A stretch of DNA of 64,000 nucleotides from Nocardioides szechwanensis (GTDB lineage: Bacteria; Actinomycetota; Actinomycetes; Propionibacteriales; Nocardioidaceae). The translations under genes were made by a program, and so were the position numbers. The notes beneath the pieces were generated by a model that did not search any database, was not told the DNA's origin, and was given only the letters and a program-made list of their open reading frames with translations. Positions 23,725-31,989 of the stretch are shown here, in pieces (positions within the stretch are counted from its first letter, which is position 1; the number at the start of each line of letters is the position of its first letter). Location of the stretch: contig NZ_FNIC01000003.1 of assembly GCF_900103935.1 (NCBI RefSeq), positions 372,001-436,000 of the forward strand, written 5' to 3'.

Positions 23725-25184
23725 CAGAACATCATCTGGACGGTCTTCTCCTCGGTGTAGGCCTCGATGCCCGCAGGCCCGAGCTCCCGACCGAGTCCGC
23801 TGCCCGCGCGCCCGCCCCAGGGGGTGGTCAGGTCGGGGATGCCGAACGCGTTGATCCACACGTTGCCGACCTGGAGCTCGCGCGCGGCGCGCTGCGCGAG
23901 GTTGAGGCTCTCGGTGTAGACGATCGCGTTGAGCCCGAAGTGGGTGTCGTTGGCCAGCTCGATCGCCTCGTCCGGGGTGCTGAACGGGATGACGGTGGCG
24001 ACCGGCCCGAAGATCTCGTCGCGGGCGATCGCCAGGTCCTGGCTGCCACGGAAGACGGTCGGCTCCACGAACCAGCCCTCGCGGTCCTGGCGCTTGCCGC
24101 CGGTGACCAGGGTCGCGCCCTCGGCCGACCCGCCGTCGACGTAGCCCATGATCTTGGTGAGGGCGGCCTCGTTGATGACCGGTCCCATGCCCACGGCGTC
24201 GTCGAACGGGTCGCCCAGCGTGATCCCCTGCGCGTGCGCCGCGAGCCGCTCGACGACGTCGTCGACCAGCGAGTCGTGGACGTAGACGCGGGTGCCGGCG
24301 GCGCAGACCTGGCCCTGGTGCAGGAAGTTGCCGGCCGCGATGAACGGCATCGCGCCGTCGAGGTCGGCGTCGGGGAAGACGATCTGCGGGTTCTTGCCGC
24401 CGAGCTCGAGGGTGACCTTGCGGAACTGCCCGCCGGCGTGGTGCTGCATCAGCGCTCCGACCTCGGGGCTCCCGGTGAAGCTCAGCTTGTCCAGGCCCGG
24501 GTGCGCGGCCAGTGCGGCGCCCGCAGTCTCGCCGAGGCCGGGTACGACGTTGAAGATCCCGGCCGGGACACCGGCCTCGTGGAGGATCTCGGCGAGGCGC
24601 AGCAGCGACAGCGCGGCGTCCTCGGGCGGCTTGACCACGATCGCGTTGCCGGCGGCCAGCGCCGGCGCGATCTTCCACCCGGCGACCACGATCGGGTTGT
24701 TCCACGGGGTGATCGCCCCGACCACGCCCAGCGGCTCGCGCAGCGTGTAGTTGAGCCGGTGCCGCCCCGCGTAGTCGGGCAGCTGCACCGTCGTGCCGTA
24801 GAGCTTGTCGGCGAAGCCGGCGTAGTAGCGGAACGTCGCCACGGCAGCGGGCAGGTCGCCGAAGAGGCCGTCCTTGTAGAGCTTGCCGACCTCGAGGGTC
24901 TCCAGCGCCGAGAGGTACTCCGCGTCGCGGGCGATCGCGTCGGCGGCGGCGAAGAGCACCCGTCCGCGCTCGGCACCGCCCAGCTCGCGCCAGCCGCTCT
25001 GCTCGTACGCCGTGCGCGCGGCGCGCACCGCGGCGTCGACGTCCTCGGGCTGCGCGTCGGCGATCTCGGTGATCGGGGTGTCGTCGACCGGGTTGCGGCT
25101 CACGTAGGTCGCGCCACCGGTGGCGGGTCGCCACTCGCCGCCGATCCACAGATCACGCGGGGGGAGCTGGGTGGGAGCGGGCAT
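23724..25184 (-). CDS. Aldehyde dehydrogenase family protein
   Basis: A 486-residue NAD(P)-dependent aldehyde dehydrogenase: aldehyde to carboxylic acid. The cofactor stretch ITPWNNPIVVAGWKIAPAL, FTGSPEVG, the general base in TLELGGKNPQIV (about residue 262), catalytic Cys near 294 in HQGQVCAAGTRVY and the C-terminal EIFGPVATVIPF and PWGGRAGSGLGRELG are as expected. GAGGAGG lies eight bases before ATG 25184. It starts an operon with CoA-transferase and HMG-CoA lyase, so its product acid probably goes to CoA. The 94 bp upstream contain a GATAAT box flanked by GTGTCC and GGGACGAC, a possible operator. Confidence 0.93.
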   Translation of the reverse strand: MPAPTQLPPRDLWIGGEWRPATGGATYVSRNPVDDTPITEIADAQPEDVDAAVRAARTAYEQSGWRELGGAERGRVLFAAADAIARDAEYLSALETLEVGKLYKDGLFGDLPAAVATFRYYAGFADKLYGTTVQLPDYAGRHRLNYTLREPLGVVGAITPWNNPIVVAGWKIAPALAAGNAIVVKPPEDAALSLLRLAEILHEAGVPAGIFNVVPGLGETAGAALAAHPGLDKLSFTGSPEVGALMQHHAGGQFRKVTLELGGKNPQIVFPDADLDGAMPFIAAGNFLHQGQVCAAGTRVYVHDSLVDDVVERLAAHAQGITLGDPFDDAVGMGPVINEAALTKIMGYVDGGSAEGATLVTGGKRQDREGWFVEPTVFRGSQDLAIARDEIFGPVATVIPFSTPDEAIELANDTHFGLNAIVYTESLNLAQRAARELQVGNVWINAFGIPDLTTPWGGRAGSGLGRELGPAGIEAYTEEKTVQMMF

Positions 25185-25278
25185 GGGTCCTCCTCGACTG
25201 GGTGTCGAGCGTCACTCTAACCACGAATCCCGATTTGTGAAGATGTCGTCCCTATTATCGGACACACTTCGACCGGGT

Positions 25279-25923
25279 TCAGCCCAGCAGGATCTCGCCC
25301 AGCTCCCGAGCGGCCGCCTCGATCCGCGGCGCCCAGGTGGAGGTGTCCGCGGCGGCCAGCGTCACGACGCCGACGCAGCAGGCCAGACCGACCGACCCGG
25401 GGATCGAGGCGACGACGCCTTTGGCGCCGGCGATCAGCTCGCCCTCGCTCTCGAAGACCTCGGCCCGGCCCTCGCGGGCGGCCAGCAGCGCGCGGCCGAG
25501 GGCGCCCACGCCCAGTGGCGTCCGGCTGCCGGGACGGTAGGCGAGGTGGAAGGTCGTGGTGCGTGGCTCGACCACGGAGATGGCCAGCGCCTCCTCGCCG
25601 TCGGCGATCGCCAGGTGCGCGGTGGCACCCAGCTCCTCGGCGAGCTGCTCGAGCACCTCGCGGGAGCCGTTGCGCAGCGTCGGCGCGATGTTCTGGCTCA
25701 GACTCACCGTGCCCAGGCCGGCCGTCAGCAGACCCTCCGCGTTCCGGCGTACCAGCCGGTGCTCGACGAGCGTGCCGACCAGGCGGTAGACGATGGTGCG
25801 GCTCAGTCCGAGCTCGGTGGAGATCTGTGCGGGGGTCAGCCCCTCGGTCGAGGCAGCCACCAGCTCGAGGACGTCCAGCCCCCGGCCCAGCGTCTGGGAG
25901 GTGTCACCGGGCTTCGTCGTCAT
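25279..25923 (-). CDS. IclR-family transcriptional regulator
   Basis: A 214-residue regulator. The N-terminal winged helix (about 8-65: TLGRGLDVLELVAASTEGLT, AQISTELGLSRTIVYRLVGT) precedes an effector domain (80-214) with the typical GSREVLEQLAEELGATAHL start. It is somewhat shorter than most IclR proteins (about 250), mainly at the C-terminus. ATG 25923 lies five bases after the hydrolase stop, so it is the last gene of the dioxygenase-like - hydrolase - iclR operon and probably controls it, with the inverted repeat at 28373-28412 as candidate operator. GTG 25932 is an alternative start. Confidence 0.87.
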   Translation of the reverse strand: MTTKPGDTSQTLGRGLDVLELVAASTEGLTPAQISTELGLSRTIVYRLVGTLVEHRLVRRNAEGLLTAGLGTVSLSQNIAPTLRNGSREVLEQLAEELGATAHLAIADGEEALAISVVEPRTTTFHLAYRPGSRTPLGVGALGRALLAAREGRAEVFESEGELIAGAKGVVASIPGSVGLACCVGVVTLAAADTSTWAPRIEAAARELGEILLG

Positions 25924-25928
25924 GGTGC

Positions 25929-27113
25929 TCACCCTAGGAGACCGCGGTCGCGGCACCAGCCTTCGAGGGTGTCGAGGCACTCGGCGAGGTGGTCGGGCTG
26001 CCCGACGTAGTAGTGCGTGGCGCCTTCGACGACGTGGTAGCTGGCGTCCGGCGTCGCCAGCGCGGCCCGCACGGTCGGGTTGTGGGTGGCGGGGACCGCG
26101 TCGTCGGCGGAGTTCTCGATCTGGAGCACCGGCGTCGCGCGGATCCGGGCGGCGTTGGCCGCGCCGCCGCCCCGGGACGCCTCGAGGCTCCACTGGCTGA
26201 GCCACGACCGCAGTGTCGTGTAGCGGGCCAGCCCGACCGGCCCGACGTTGGCCGTGCGCGGGTCCCCGAGGTAGCACCAGCCGGGGTGCCGGTCGTTGGG
26301 GTCGACCGCCGGGTCGAGCCACCGGACGTCGCACATCGTGCGGTGCACCAGGAACGGCCGTTCCACCTCCGGGCCGGCCTCGGCGCGCAGCCGTTCGAGC
26401 TCAGCCCGCGCCCAAGCCGTGATCCGGGCGTTGCGGTCGCGCTGCGCCTGCCGGAAGTCGGCCACGAACCCGGCGTCGTACGGCGGTAGGTGCGCGGCGT
26501 CCTCGGCGTAGATGTCCAGCTCGGGGTCGCGCCGCGCCGGGTCGGTCTCGTCGGTCACGGACGGGTCCATCCACTCGGTGAGCGTCTCGGCGCGCGACAG
26601 GTGCGCGGCGATGAAGACCACGGCGTCAGCCGGCACCAGGCCGGCGCCGACGACCTCGACCGGGTCGCCGGCCGGCGTGCTCCTGATCGTGGGCGACTCG
26701 GCCTCGGCCTGGTAGAGCAGCGACAGCGAGCCGCCGCCGGACCAACCGACCAGCACGACCCGCTCGTAGCCGGCGCTCTCGCGCGCCCAGCGCACCCAGG
26801 CGCCGAGGTCGAGCACGACCTTCTCCAGGATCAGCGAGGAGTCGTTCTTGGGGTAGCGGCTCGCCGCGCACAGGACGTGGTGGCCGCGGTCCGCGAGGGC
26901 GGCGGGCATCGGGAGCAGGTTGAGGGTGCTGGTGGGGTGCATGAAGACGAAGACCGTGCCGCTCTCGGCCTCGCCCCGCAGCAGCTGGCCCTCCAGGACC
27001 GTGCCCTGGCTCCCGGTGAACCCGTACGTCTCGCGCACCGCGGCCACCTCGTCGGTGTGCAGCACCAGCGCGACCCGGCGGAACGCCTCGGGCCGCTGCT
27101 CGGCCCGGATCAC
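25929..27113 (-). CDS. Alpha/beta hydrolase
   Basis: A 394-residue alpha/beta-hydrolase-fold enzyme. The nucleophile elbow is GWSGGGS with Ser125; VFMHPTSTLN before it resembles the oxyanion region, and the C-terminal VVEGATHYYVGQPDH provides the catalytic His. PVLQIENSADDAVP carries the likely acid. The substrate is unknown; C-C bond hydrolases and esterases acting on ring-cleavage or lactone products are common next to dioxygenases. The GTG start at 27113 overlaps the dioxygenase-like gene by four bases (GTGA), so they are one translational unit. The insertion between nucleophile and His (about residues 160-260) is larger than in minimal hydrolases. Confidence 0.85.
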   Translation of the reverse strand: MIRAEQRPEAFRRVALVLHTDEVAAVRETYGFTGSQGTVLEGQLLRGEAESGTVFVFMHPTSTLNLLPMPAALADRGHHVLCAASRYPKNDSSLILEKVVLDLGAWVRWARESAGYERVVLVGWSGGGSLSLLYQAEAESPTIRSTPAGDPVEVVGAGLVPADAVVFIAAHLSRAETLTEWMDPSVTDETDPARRDPELDIYAEDAAHLPPYDAGFVADFRQAQRDRNARITAWARAELERLRAEAGPEVERPFLVHRTMCDVRWLDPAVDPNDRHPGWCYLGDPRTANVGPVGLARYTTLRSWLSQWSLEASRGGGAANAARIRATPVLQIENSADDAVPATHNPTVRAALATPDASYHVVEGATHYYVGQPDHLAECLDTLEGWCRDRGLLG

Positions 27114-28366
27114 GCGAGGGCGCCCTGAGGACCCCGGCCCGACCAGGTCCACGGGTAGTCCGGCTCGTCGCAGGCGAGGGCGGCCTCCCCCAGCTCCAGC
27201 GGCCGGAAGGTGTCGAGCATGAAGGCCATCTCCATCGGCTCGGTCATGCCGGGCGAGTCGAGGTAGGCCTCGCGGCGCGGGCCGTGGGTGTAGGCAGCGG
27301 GGTGCAGCGACACCGAGCCAGTCGCGATGCCCGAGCCCTTGCGGGCCGCGGTCTCGCCGGCGAAGTAGAACATCACCTCGTCCGAGTCGACGTTGGAGTG
27401 GTAGTAGGGCACCTTGATCGCGCCCTCGCCGAACTCCAGCGGTCGGGGCACGAAGTTGCAGATGACGAAGCCGTCGGCCTGGAACACCTGGTAGGTGGGC
27501 GGCGGCATCAGCGTGCGCCCGACGACGGGCGCGAAGTCCCGGTAGTTGAAGGCGTAGGGGTAGAGCTGCCCGTCCCAGCCGACGACGTCGAACGGGTGGT
27601 GGTCGTAGGTCACCACCGACCCCGCGACCCCGCTCGCGCTGCGGTGCCGCACGTAGACGTCGGTGTCGCTCCCGGCCGCGTCGGGAACGGCGAGCAGCGG
27701 CCCCTCGGGCACCCGGAAGTCGCGCTCGGTCATCGGCGATCCCTCGAGGAACTGGCCGAAGCGCGACCGGTGCTTGTCGGGCGGCCGGACGTGGCCGGAG
27801 GCTTCGACGCACAGCGCCCGGAAGGGGCCGTGCGTGTCCACGTCGACCGGCAGCCACCGGTGGATGGTCACCCGGGGCACGACGACGTTGTCGCCCTGGC
27901 GCACCTCGATCCGGCCGAACACGCTCTCCAGCACGGCCGCGCCGCTCTGGACGAAGACGACCTCGTCGCCGACGCCGTTGCTGTAGAGCGGCGAGTCGGC
28001 ACCGGCCACGACGTAGCTCATCCTGACGTCGGCGTTGCCGAGGAAGGTCCGGCGGTGGCGTACGGCGTCGCGCCCGTGCGGCTCGTCGTCGGGCCAGAGG
28101 TCGGGCAACCGCAGGTGCCGCGGGCGCAGCGGGGTGTTGGGGGTCAGCGACTGGTCGCCGAGGTCCCAGTGCCGACTGTCCACCAGGTTCGACGGGACGC
28201 CGAGGTGGTAGAGCAGGGAGCCGGTCCCGGAGAAGCCCTCCTCGCCGATGAACTCCTCGAACGTCGGGGTGTCGCCGTCGACGGAGAAGGCGACGTGGCG
28301 CTGGGGCGGGACCTGGCCCACGCTGCGGTAGTACGGCACGGAGGCATCCTTCGGGTAGTCCAGCAC
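27110..28366 (-). CDS. Homogentisate 1,2-dioxygenase-like protein
   Basis: A 418-residue double cupin of the homogentisate dioxygenase family, non-haem Fe(II) enzymes that open a hydroquinone-type ring. Candidate iron ligands are His323 (VPYYHSNVDSDE), Glu330 in the same stretch and His361 (YTHGPRREAY); His256/257 in TYDHHPFD may be catalytic. In the human enzyme the His and Glu ligands are six residues apart; here Asp is at +6 and Glu at +7, so the site is a variant. No maleylacetoacetate isomerase or fumarylacetoacetase is nearby, so homogentisate may not be the substrate. GTG 28366 has no Shine-Dalgarno sequence and lies 12 bases behind a TATAGT box. Confidence 0.82.
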   Translation of the reverse strand: MLDYPKDASVPYYRSVGQVPPQRHVAFSVDGDTPTFEEFIGEEGFSGTGSLLYHLGVPSNLVDSRHWDLGDQSLTPNTPLRPRHLRLPDLWPDDEPHGRDAVRHRRTFLGNADVRMSYVVAGADSPLYSNGVGDEVVFVQSGAAVLESVFGRIEVRQGDNVVVPRVTIHRWLPVDVDTHGPFRALCVEASGHVRPPDKHRSRFGQFLEGSPMTERDFRVPEGPLLAVPDAAGSDTDVYVRHRSASGVAGSVVTYDHHPFDVVGWDGQLYPYAFNYRDFAPVVGRTLMPPPTYQVFQADGFVICNFVPRPLEFGEGAIKVPYYHSNVDSDEVMFYFAGETAARKGSGIATGSVSLHPAAYTHGPRREAYLDSPGMTEPMEMAFMLDTFRPLELGEAALACDEPDYPWTWSGRGPQGALA

Positions 28367-28372
28367 ACAGTC

Positions 28373-28412
28373 AGTTTCACTATATGCGATCCCGTGTCCT
28401 ATATGTGAAACT
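28373..28412. promoter_or_regulatory. Long inverted repeat, candidate IclR operator over the dioxygenase-like promoter
   Basis: AGTTTCAC (28373-28380) and GTGAAACT (28405-28412) are perfect 8-bp arms. The arms extend inward as TATAT (28381-28385) and ATAT (28401-28404), out of register by one base. The left arm covers a minus-strand TATAGT -10 box 12 bases before GTG 28366. The right arm reaches into the stop codon of the preceding gene. Confidence 0.65.
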
Positions 28413-29476
28413 CAGTGCAGGGCCACCAGCTCGTGCAGGGTCCGTCCGGTCTCGGTGCGGGTCACGCCGTCGAGGGTGACGGTCAGCTCGAAGGTCGAGT
28501 CGAAGCGGAAGTAGCCGGGCCGGCCCACGATCCGGTTGAGGATCGGCTTGATCAAGCGGCTGCGGGCGATCGGCACGTCGTCGAGCAGGTCGTGGGCGTG
28601 GATCACCTGCTGCACGTCGAGGCGCAGGTCCACGACACCGTCGACGGTCAGCCGGATCCACTGCGGGTACTCCCGGTGGGCGACGTCGGAGTAGAGCATC
28701 GGCCCCTCGGTCAGGGTCACCTCGCCGGTGCTGAGCACGACGTCCCGGCCGCGGGCCAGCATCAGCGGCCGGGACTCGTGGAAGTCGAAGCGCTTCTGCG
28801 TCTTCACCGTCGCGAACAGGAGCGAGAGCTCGTCGGTGTAGAGCCGGCCCCAGTGCCACCGGTCGATGATCCGGGGCATGTTGCCCACGCCCCAGTTGTG
28901 GTCGTGGTAGCCGCGGCCGGCGACCTCGCGGGTCTCGCCGTCGAGGGTCACGGTCCCGGTCACCGCGCAGCGCGGGCCGGGCACGACCCAGCCGAAGTAG
29001 TCGGTCTCGTTGAAGTCGGTCTGACCGCCGCCGGGCATCCACGAGGGCGTCTCGTTGGTGAAGGTCAGGTCGAAGACCAGGTCCTCCTCGGCGGCGTACA
29101 CGTGATGCACCGGGAGGTCTCCGCTGTAGTCGGAGCTGGCGTGGCTCGCCCCGATGCGTACGTCGCACCGCTCGGACGAGGCCGAGAAGTCGCTCTTGGG
29201 GTGGTGCTGGGTGACCTGCCGGCGGGTGCCGTCGGGGTAGTAGACGAGCAGCTCGACGATCGGCTTGCTGCCCGGGGGCTCCTCGGGCCGGCGCTTCTGG
29301 AGGAACGCGACGACGGTGTGCCCGGAGTCGAGCCGGGCGTCGAAGTACCAGTGCTCGAAGGCCCATTTGCTGTCACTGTGGTGCAGCGCGTTGTCCTGCT
29401 CGGTGACGACGGTGAGGGTGCCGTCCTGGCGGCCGGGGCCGTTCCAGGCCTCGACGATGTCTGTCTTCGTGGGCAC
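28412..29476 (-). CDS. CrtC/AttH-like lipocalin-domain protein
   Basis: A 354-residue protein with the double lipocalin-like fold of the CrtC/AttH group, which includes carotenoid 1,2-hydratases that add water to isoprenoid double bonds. The hallmark is GRGYHDHNWG at residues 187-196; GWVVPGPRCAVTGTVTLDG before it and RWHWGRLYTDE after it also fit. It has no signal peptide. The true reaction is unknown; hydratase or hydroxylase-like activity on a lipid is inferred. GTG 29476 has a strong AGGAG seven bases upstream, which decides the start. It follows the MpaB-like oxygenase gene by 56 bp on the same strand. Confidence 0.78.
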   Translation of the reverse strand: MPTKTDIVEAWNGPGRQDGTLTVVTEQDNALHHSDSKWAFEHWYFDARLDSGHTVVAFLQKRRPEEPPGSKPIVELLVYYPDGTRRQVTQHHPKSDFSASSERCDVRIGASHASSDYSGDLPVHHVYAAEEDLVFDLTFTNETPSWMPGGGQTDFNETDYFGWVVPGPRCAVTGTVTLDGETREVAGRGYHDHNWGVGNMPRIIDRWHWGRLYTDELSLLFATVKTQKRFDFHESRPLMLARGRDVVLSTGEVTLTEGPMLYSDVAHREYPQWIRLTVDGVVDLRLDVQQVIHAHDLLDDVPIARSRLIKPILNRIVGRPGYFRFDSTFELTVTLDGVTRTETGRTLHELVALH

Positions 29477-29532
29477 TGCGGTTCTCCTGAGGTGGGTTTC
29501 GGGTGAGGTGGTGGGAGGTCGGCGGCGCAGAG

Positions 29533-30792
29533 TCAACGGCGCAGGGAGCTGCTGGCGTCGAACTCGGCCTGGCGGCCCTCCATCTGGGCCTTCCACCAGC
29601 TCTCGCGGTGGCGGTCCATGAGCTCGAGGTGGGCCTGCTTGAGGCCGGGCACCCGCCGGAGCAGCTCGGTGACGGTGACCAACGGCCAGCGCGCGAGCAG
29701 GATCATCAGCCACGGGAACGCCGGCGGCAGGTCGTAGGCCTTGCGAGTCGGCGGCATCATCCACAGCGCGGTGTAGGCGGAGTAGATGCCGTGGTTGTAG
29801 CGGGCACGCAGCTTCTTGAGGCCCTTCTGGCCCTCCCGCGGCGCGAAGGCCGCGGGGAACGACTCGATCAGCTCCTTGCCGGCCTCACCGGAGTCCCACG
29901 AGCGCGCGGCGGTCGTCATCGCGACCGTCTGGAGGGTCTCGACGATCGTGGTGGGCGCCCAGCGCGGCTGGACGCCGAGCAGGTGGCCGAGGTAGCGGTT
30001 GAAGTGGATCAGCGCCCGGATCTCCTTGGGCGTGGTCTGGTAGCCGAGCAGCCACAGCGACAACGCCGGGACCGTGCTGCCGCCGATCTGCGTCATCTGC
30101 TCGTAGGTCTGGCAGATCGGCAGGCCCCAGGCGTCGGTGTCCCACTCGGGGTGGTCGCCCACCCGCTTGCGGACCGCGACGTGCATGATCCGCACCTGCA
30201 TGGCGGTCGCGCGCCCGGCAGCGCCCTGCTCGAACAGCGCCCCCGGCTGGGAGGTGTCGATCCAGAAGCGCGAGGTCTCGAGGAAGCGACGCAGCGCGTT
30301 GTCGCCGGCATAGCCACCGGCGAGCGACAGCGGCATCGCCACCGCACCCTCGGTGTAGATCTCCAGGGTGATCACGCCGGCGACGCTGAACAGCATCGTG
30401 CCCCAGCGTTTCCAGACCGACGCCCCGAGCTCGACGAGGTCGCGGTCGACCCAGTCGGGCACGTTCTCGAACTCGGCGAAGAGCTCGCGCATCGAGTCCG
30501 GTGCGTCGGGCACCGAGTCGATCCCGTGCTCGAGCGCCTGAGTCACCATCTCCCGGCCGCGCTTGTGCCCGATCTCGCCGAAGAACACCTCGTCGACGAA
30601 ACGCTCGGCCACCGGGTCCCCGGCGAAGAGGTCCTCGCACAGCGCGGTGGCCTGCTCGTCGGTGGGGAACAGGTCGTGCCCGGTGAGCTTCTTGAACACC
30701 CGGCGCCGCTTCGTCCAGGTGGGCGTGTCCTTGGTCTCCCAGTAGCGGAAGGCGGTGGGGCAGGTGCGGTCGGGGCCGGTGGTCACGGTCAC
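29533..30792 (-). CDS. MpaB-like oxygenase (DUF2236 family)
   Basis: A 419-residue protein of the DUF2236/oxygenase-MpaB family, related to latex-clearing protein; members are haem proteins that cleave isoprenoid C=C bonds to aldehydes or ketones, and fungal MpaB acts on the prenyl chain of an aromatic compound. The signature VRIMHVAVR is at residues 200-208 (His204, a likely haem-side residue), with FNRYLGHLLGVQPRW and a helical core around 130-160. There is no export signal. GTG 30792 has GAAAGG upstream. It leads the operon with the CrtC-like gene and is divergent from the TetR gene across 105 bp, which probably controls it. Confidence 0.82.
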   Translation of the reverse strand: MTVTTGPDRTCPTAFRYWETKDTPTWTKRRRVFKKLTGHDLFPTDEQATALCEDLFAGDPVAERFVDEVFFGEIGHKRGREMVTQALEHGIDSVPDAPDSMRELFAEFENVPDWVDRDLVELGASVWKRWGTMLFSVAGVITLEIYTEGAVAMPLSLAGGYAGDNALRRFLETSRFWIDTSQPGALFEQGAAGRATAMQVRIMHVAVRKRVGDHPEWDTDAWGLPICQTYEQMTQIGGSTVPALSLWLLGYQTTPKEIRALIHFNRYLGHLLGVQPRWAPTTIVETLQTVAMTTAARSWDSGEAGKELIESFPAAFAPREGQKGLKKLRARYNHGIYSAYTALWMMPPTRKAYDLPPAFPWLMILLARWPLVTVTELLRRVPGLKQAHLELMDRHRESWWKAQMEGRQAEFDASSSLRR

Positions 30793-30872
30793 GGTCGGGC
30801 CTTTCGTCGGGACGTGTCCCTGATATCGCTACTAGTTGTCCGGAATGTGATGTGGGATACCGTAACGCACTT

Positions 30873-30890
30873 CCATACATTTGTGTACGG
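30873..30890. promoter_or_regulatory. Palindromic TetR operator
   Basis: CCATACA-TTTG-TGTACGG: 7-bp arms with one mismatch and a 4-base spacer, in the divergent region between the MpaB-like and TetR genes. It overlaps the TACGGT -10 box (30886-30891), which sits six bases before the TetR GTG. The TetR protein could therefore repress itself and the oxygenase operon. Confidence 0.6.
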
Positions 30891-30897
30891 TTGGGGT

Positions 30898-31464
30898 GTG
30901 ACCACCCCTCGCAGCACCCGGCCGCGGCTCGCCGCGAAGGACTGGGTGACCGCCGCGCTCGACCTGGTGCGCACCGACGGCATGGAAGCGGTGACCATCA
31001 ACCGCCTGTGCGAGCACCTCGGCGTGACCCGGGGCAGCTTCTACTGGCACTTCGCCGACCTCGACGCGCTGCGCGAGGCGATCACCGAGCACTGGTGCGC
31101 CGAGACCCGGGCCGTGCTCGACGGGCTGGTCCACCTCGAGCTGCTGCCCCCGCTGGAGCGGCTGCGGGCGATGACGCTGCGACTCGTCGACGAGCGCTCG
31201 GCCAGCGTGGAACGCGCCCTGCGCGACTGGGCCCGCACCGACGCGCGGGTGGGCGACGCGGTGGCCGCCGCCGATCTCTTCGTGTTCGGGACCGTGCAGG
31301 GTGCCCTGCTGGAGCTGGGCCACGAGCCCCTGGAGGCGCGCCAGCGCGCCGGACTGCTCGTCTACGCCGGCCTCGGCTTCGCCCACGGCCACGCCGCGCT
31401 GCCGGTGCCGACGCCCGAGGAGATCGAGCGGCTGCTGGCACTGGTGGCCCTACAGGGGCTGTAG
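30898..31464 (+). CDS. TetR-family transcriptional regulator
   Basis: A 188-residue repressor. The N-terminal helix-turn-helix covers about residues 12-58 (DWVTAALDLVRTDGMEAVTI, then LCEHLGVTRGSFYWHFADLD, a textbook TetR recognition helix); the rest is a helical ligand-binding domain. GTG 30898 starts at the end of a leaderless promoter (TACGGT six bases upstream), and the palindrome at 30873-30890 overlaps that box. It faces the MpaB-like/CrtC-like operon and its 3' end overlaps the last mce-operon gene by 15 bp. A fatty-acyl or isoprenoid ligand is plausible but not shown. Confidence 0.9.
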   Translation: MTTPRSTRPRLAAKDWVTAALDLVRTDGMEAVTINRLCEHLGVTRGSFYWHFADLDALREAITEHWCAETRAVLDGLVHLELLPPLERLRAMTLRLVDERSASVERALRDWARTDARVGDAVAAADLFVFGTVQGALLELGHEPLEARQRAGLLVYAGLGFAHGHAALPVPTPEEIERLLALVALQGL

Positions 31465-31989
31465 GTCGTCGACCTTCCAGGAGTCGCCGACCCGGACCAG
31501 GTGAACCGTGACCCGGGTCTGCCCGACCTTCACCGGGTCGTCGGGCCCGAGGTCCTTGCTCGCCACCAGCACCTGGTCGACGTAGACCAGGCACACGACG
31601 TGGTCGTCGGTGTGGCTGACGATGCCCGCCGCCCGCACCCGCGCCTGCGAGACCGCCTGCTTGGTGGTCGCCAGCGGCCGGACCGTGGCGTCGAAGGTGG
31701 TGCGGAACTCCTCGGCGAACTCGACGGTCATCCGCGACGCCGCCGCCGTGACCGTGCGCTCGAGGTCACGATGGTCGTAGGAGAGCGCGATCGGTACGAC
31801 GTCGACCGCCGCCTGGACCGCGGCGCGCGGCTCCCCGGTGACCGTGCCGACCGTGTAGGTGCCGTCCTCGGCGACGGCCGGCTGGACGGCAGCGGACGGC
31901 TCACGGTCGGCGAGACGCCACGTGAGCACGGCCGCGCCGACGACGAGCAGCGCCAGCACCGCGACCAGGATCTTCCGCCGCCCGGTCAT
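31450..31989 (-). CDS. Mce-associated membrane protein
   Basis: A 179-residue accessory protein of Mce transporters: one N-terminal membrane helix (about 6-25, KILVAVLALLVVGAAVLTW), then an extracytoplasmic NTF2-like domain (70-179) ending in DSWKVDDLQPL. These proteins stabilise or assist the Mce complex. ATG 31989 overlaps the preceding Mce-associated gene by four bases. It is the last gene of the ten-gene mce operon and converges with the TetR gene, overlapping it by 15 bp. Confidence 0.85.
   Translation of the reverse strand: MTGRRKILVAVLALLVVGAAVLTWRLADREPSAAVQPAVAEDGTYTVGTVTGEPRAAVQAAVDVVPIALSYDHRDLERTVTAAASRMTVEFAEEFRTTFDATVRPLATTKQAVSQARVRAAGIVSHTDDHVVCLVYVDQVLVASKDLGPDDPVKVGQTRVTVHLVRVGDSWKVDDLQPL

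Noticed and set aside
23725-25149. Continuous frame joining the CoA-transferase with an Arg-rich upstream part
   Set aside because: The upstream part is a shifted-frame shadow of the aldehyde dehydrogenase; the real CoA-transferase starts at the TGATG overlap at 23724.
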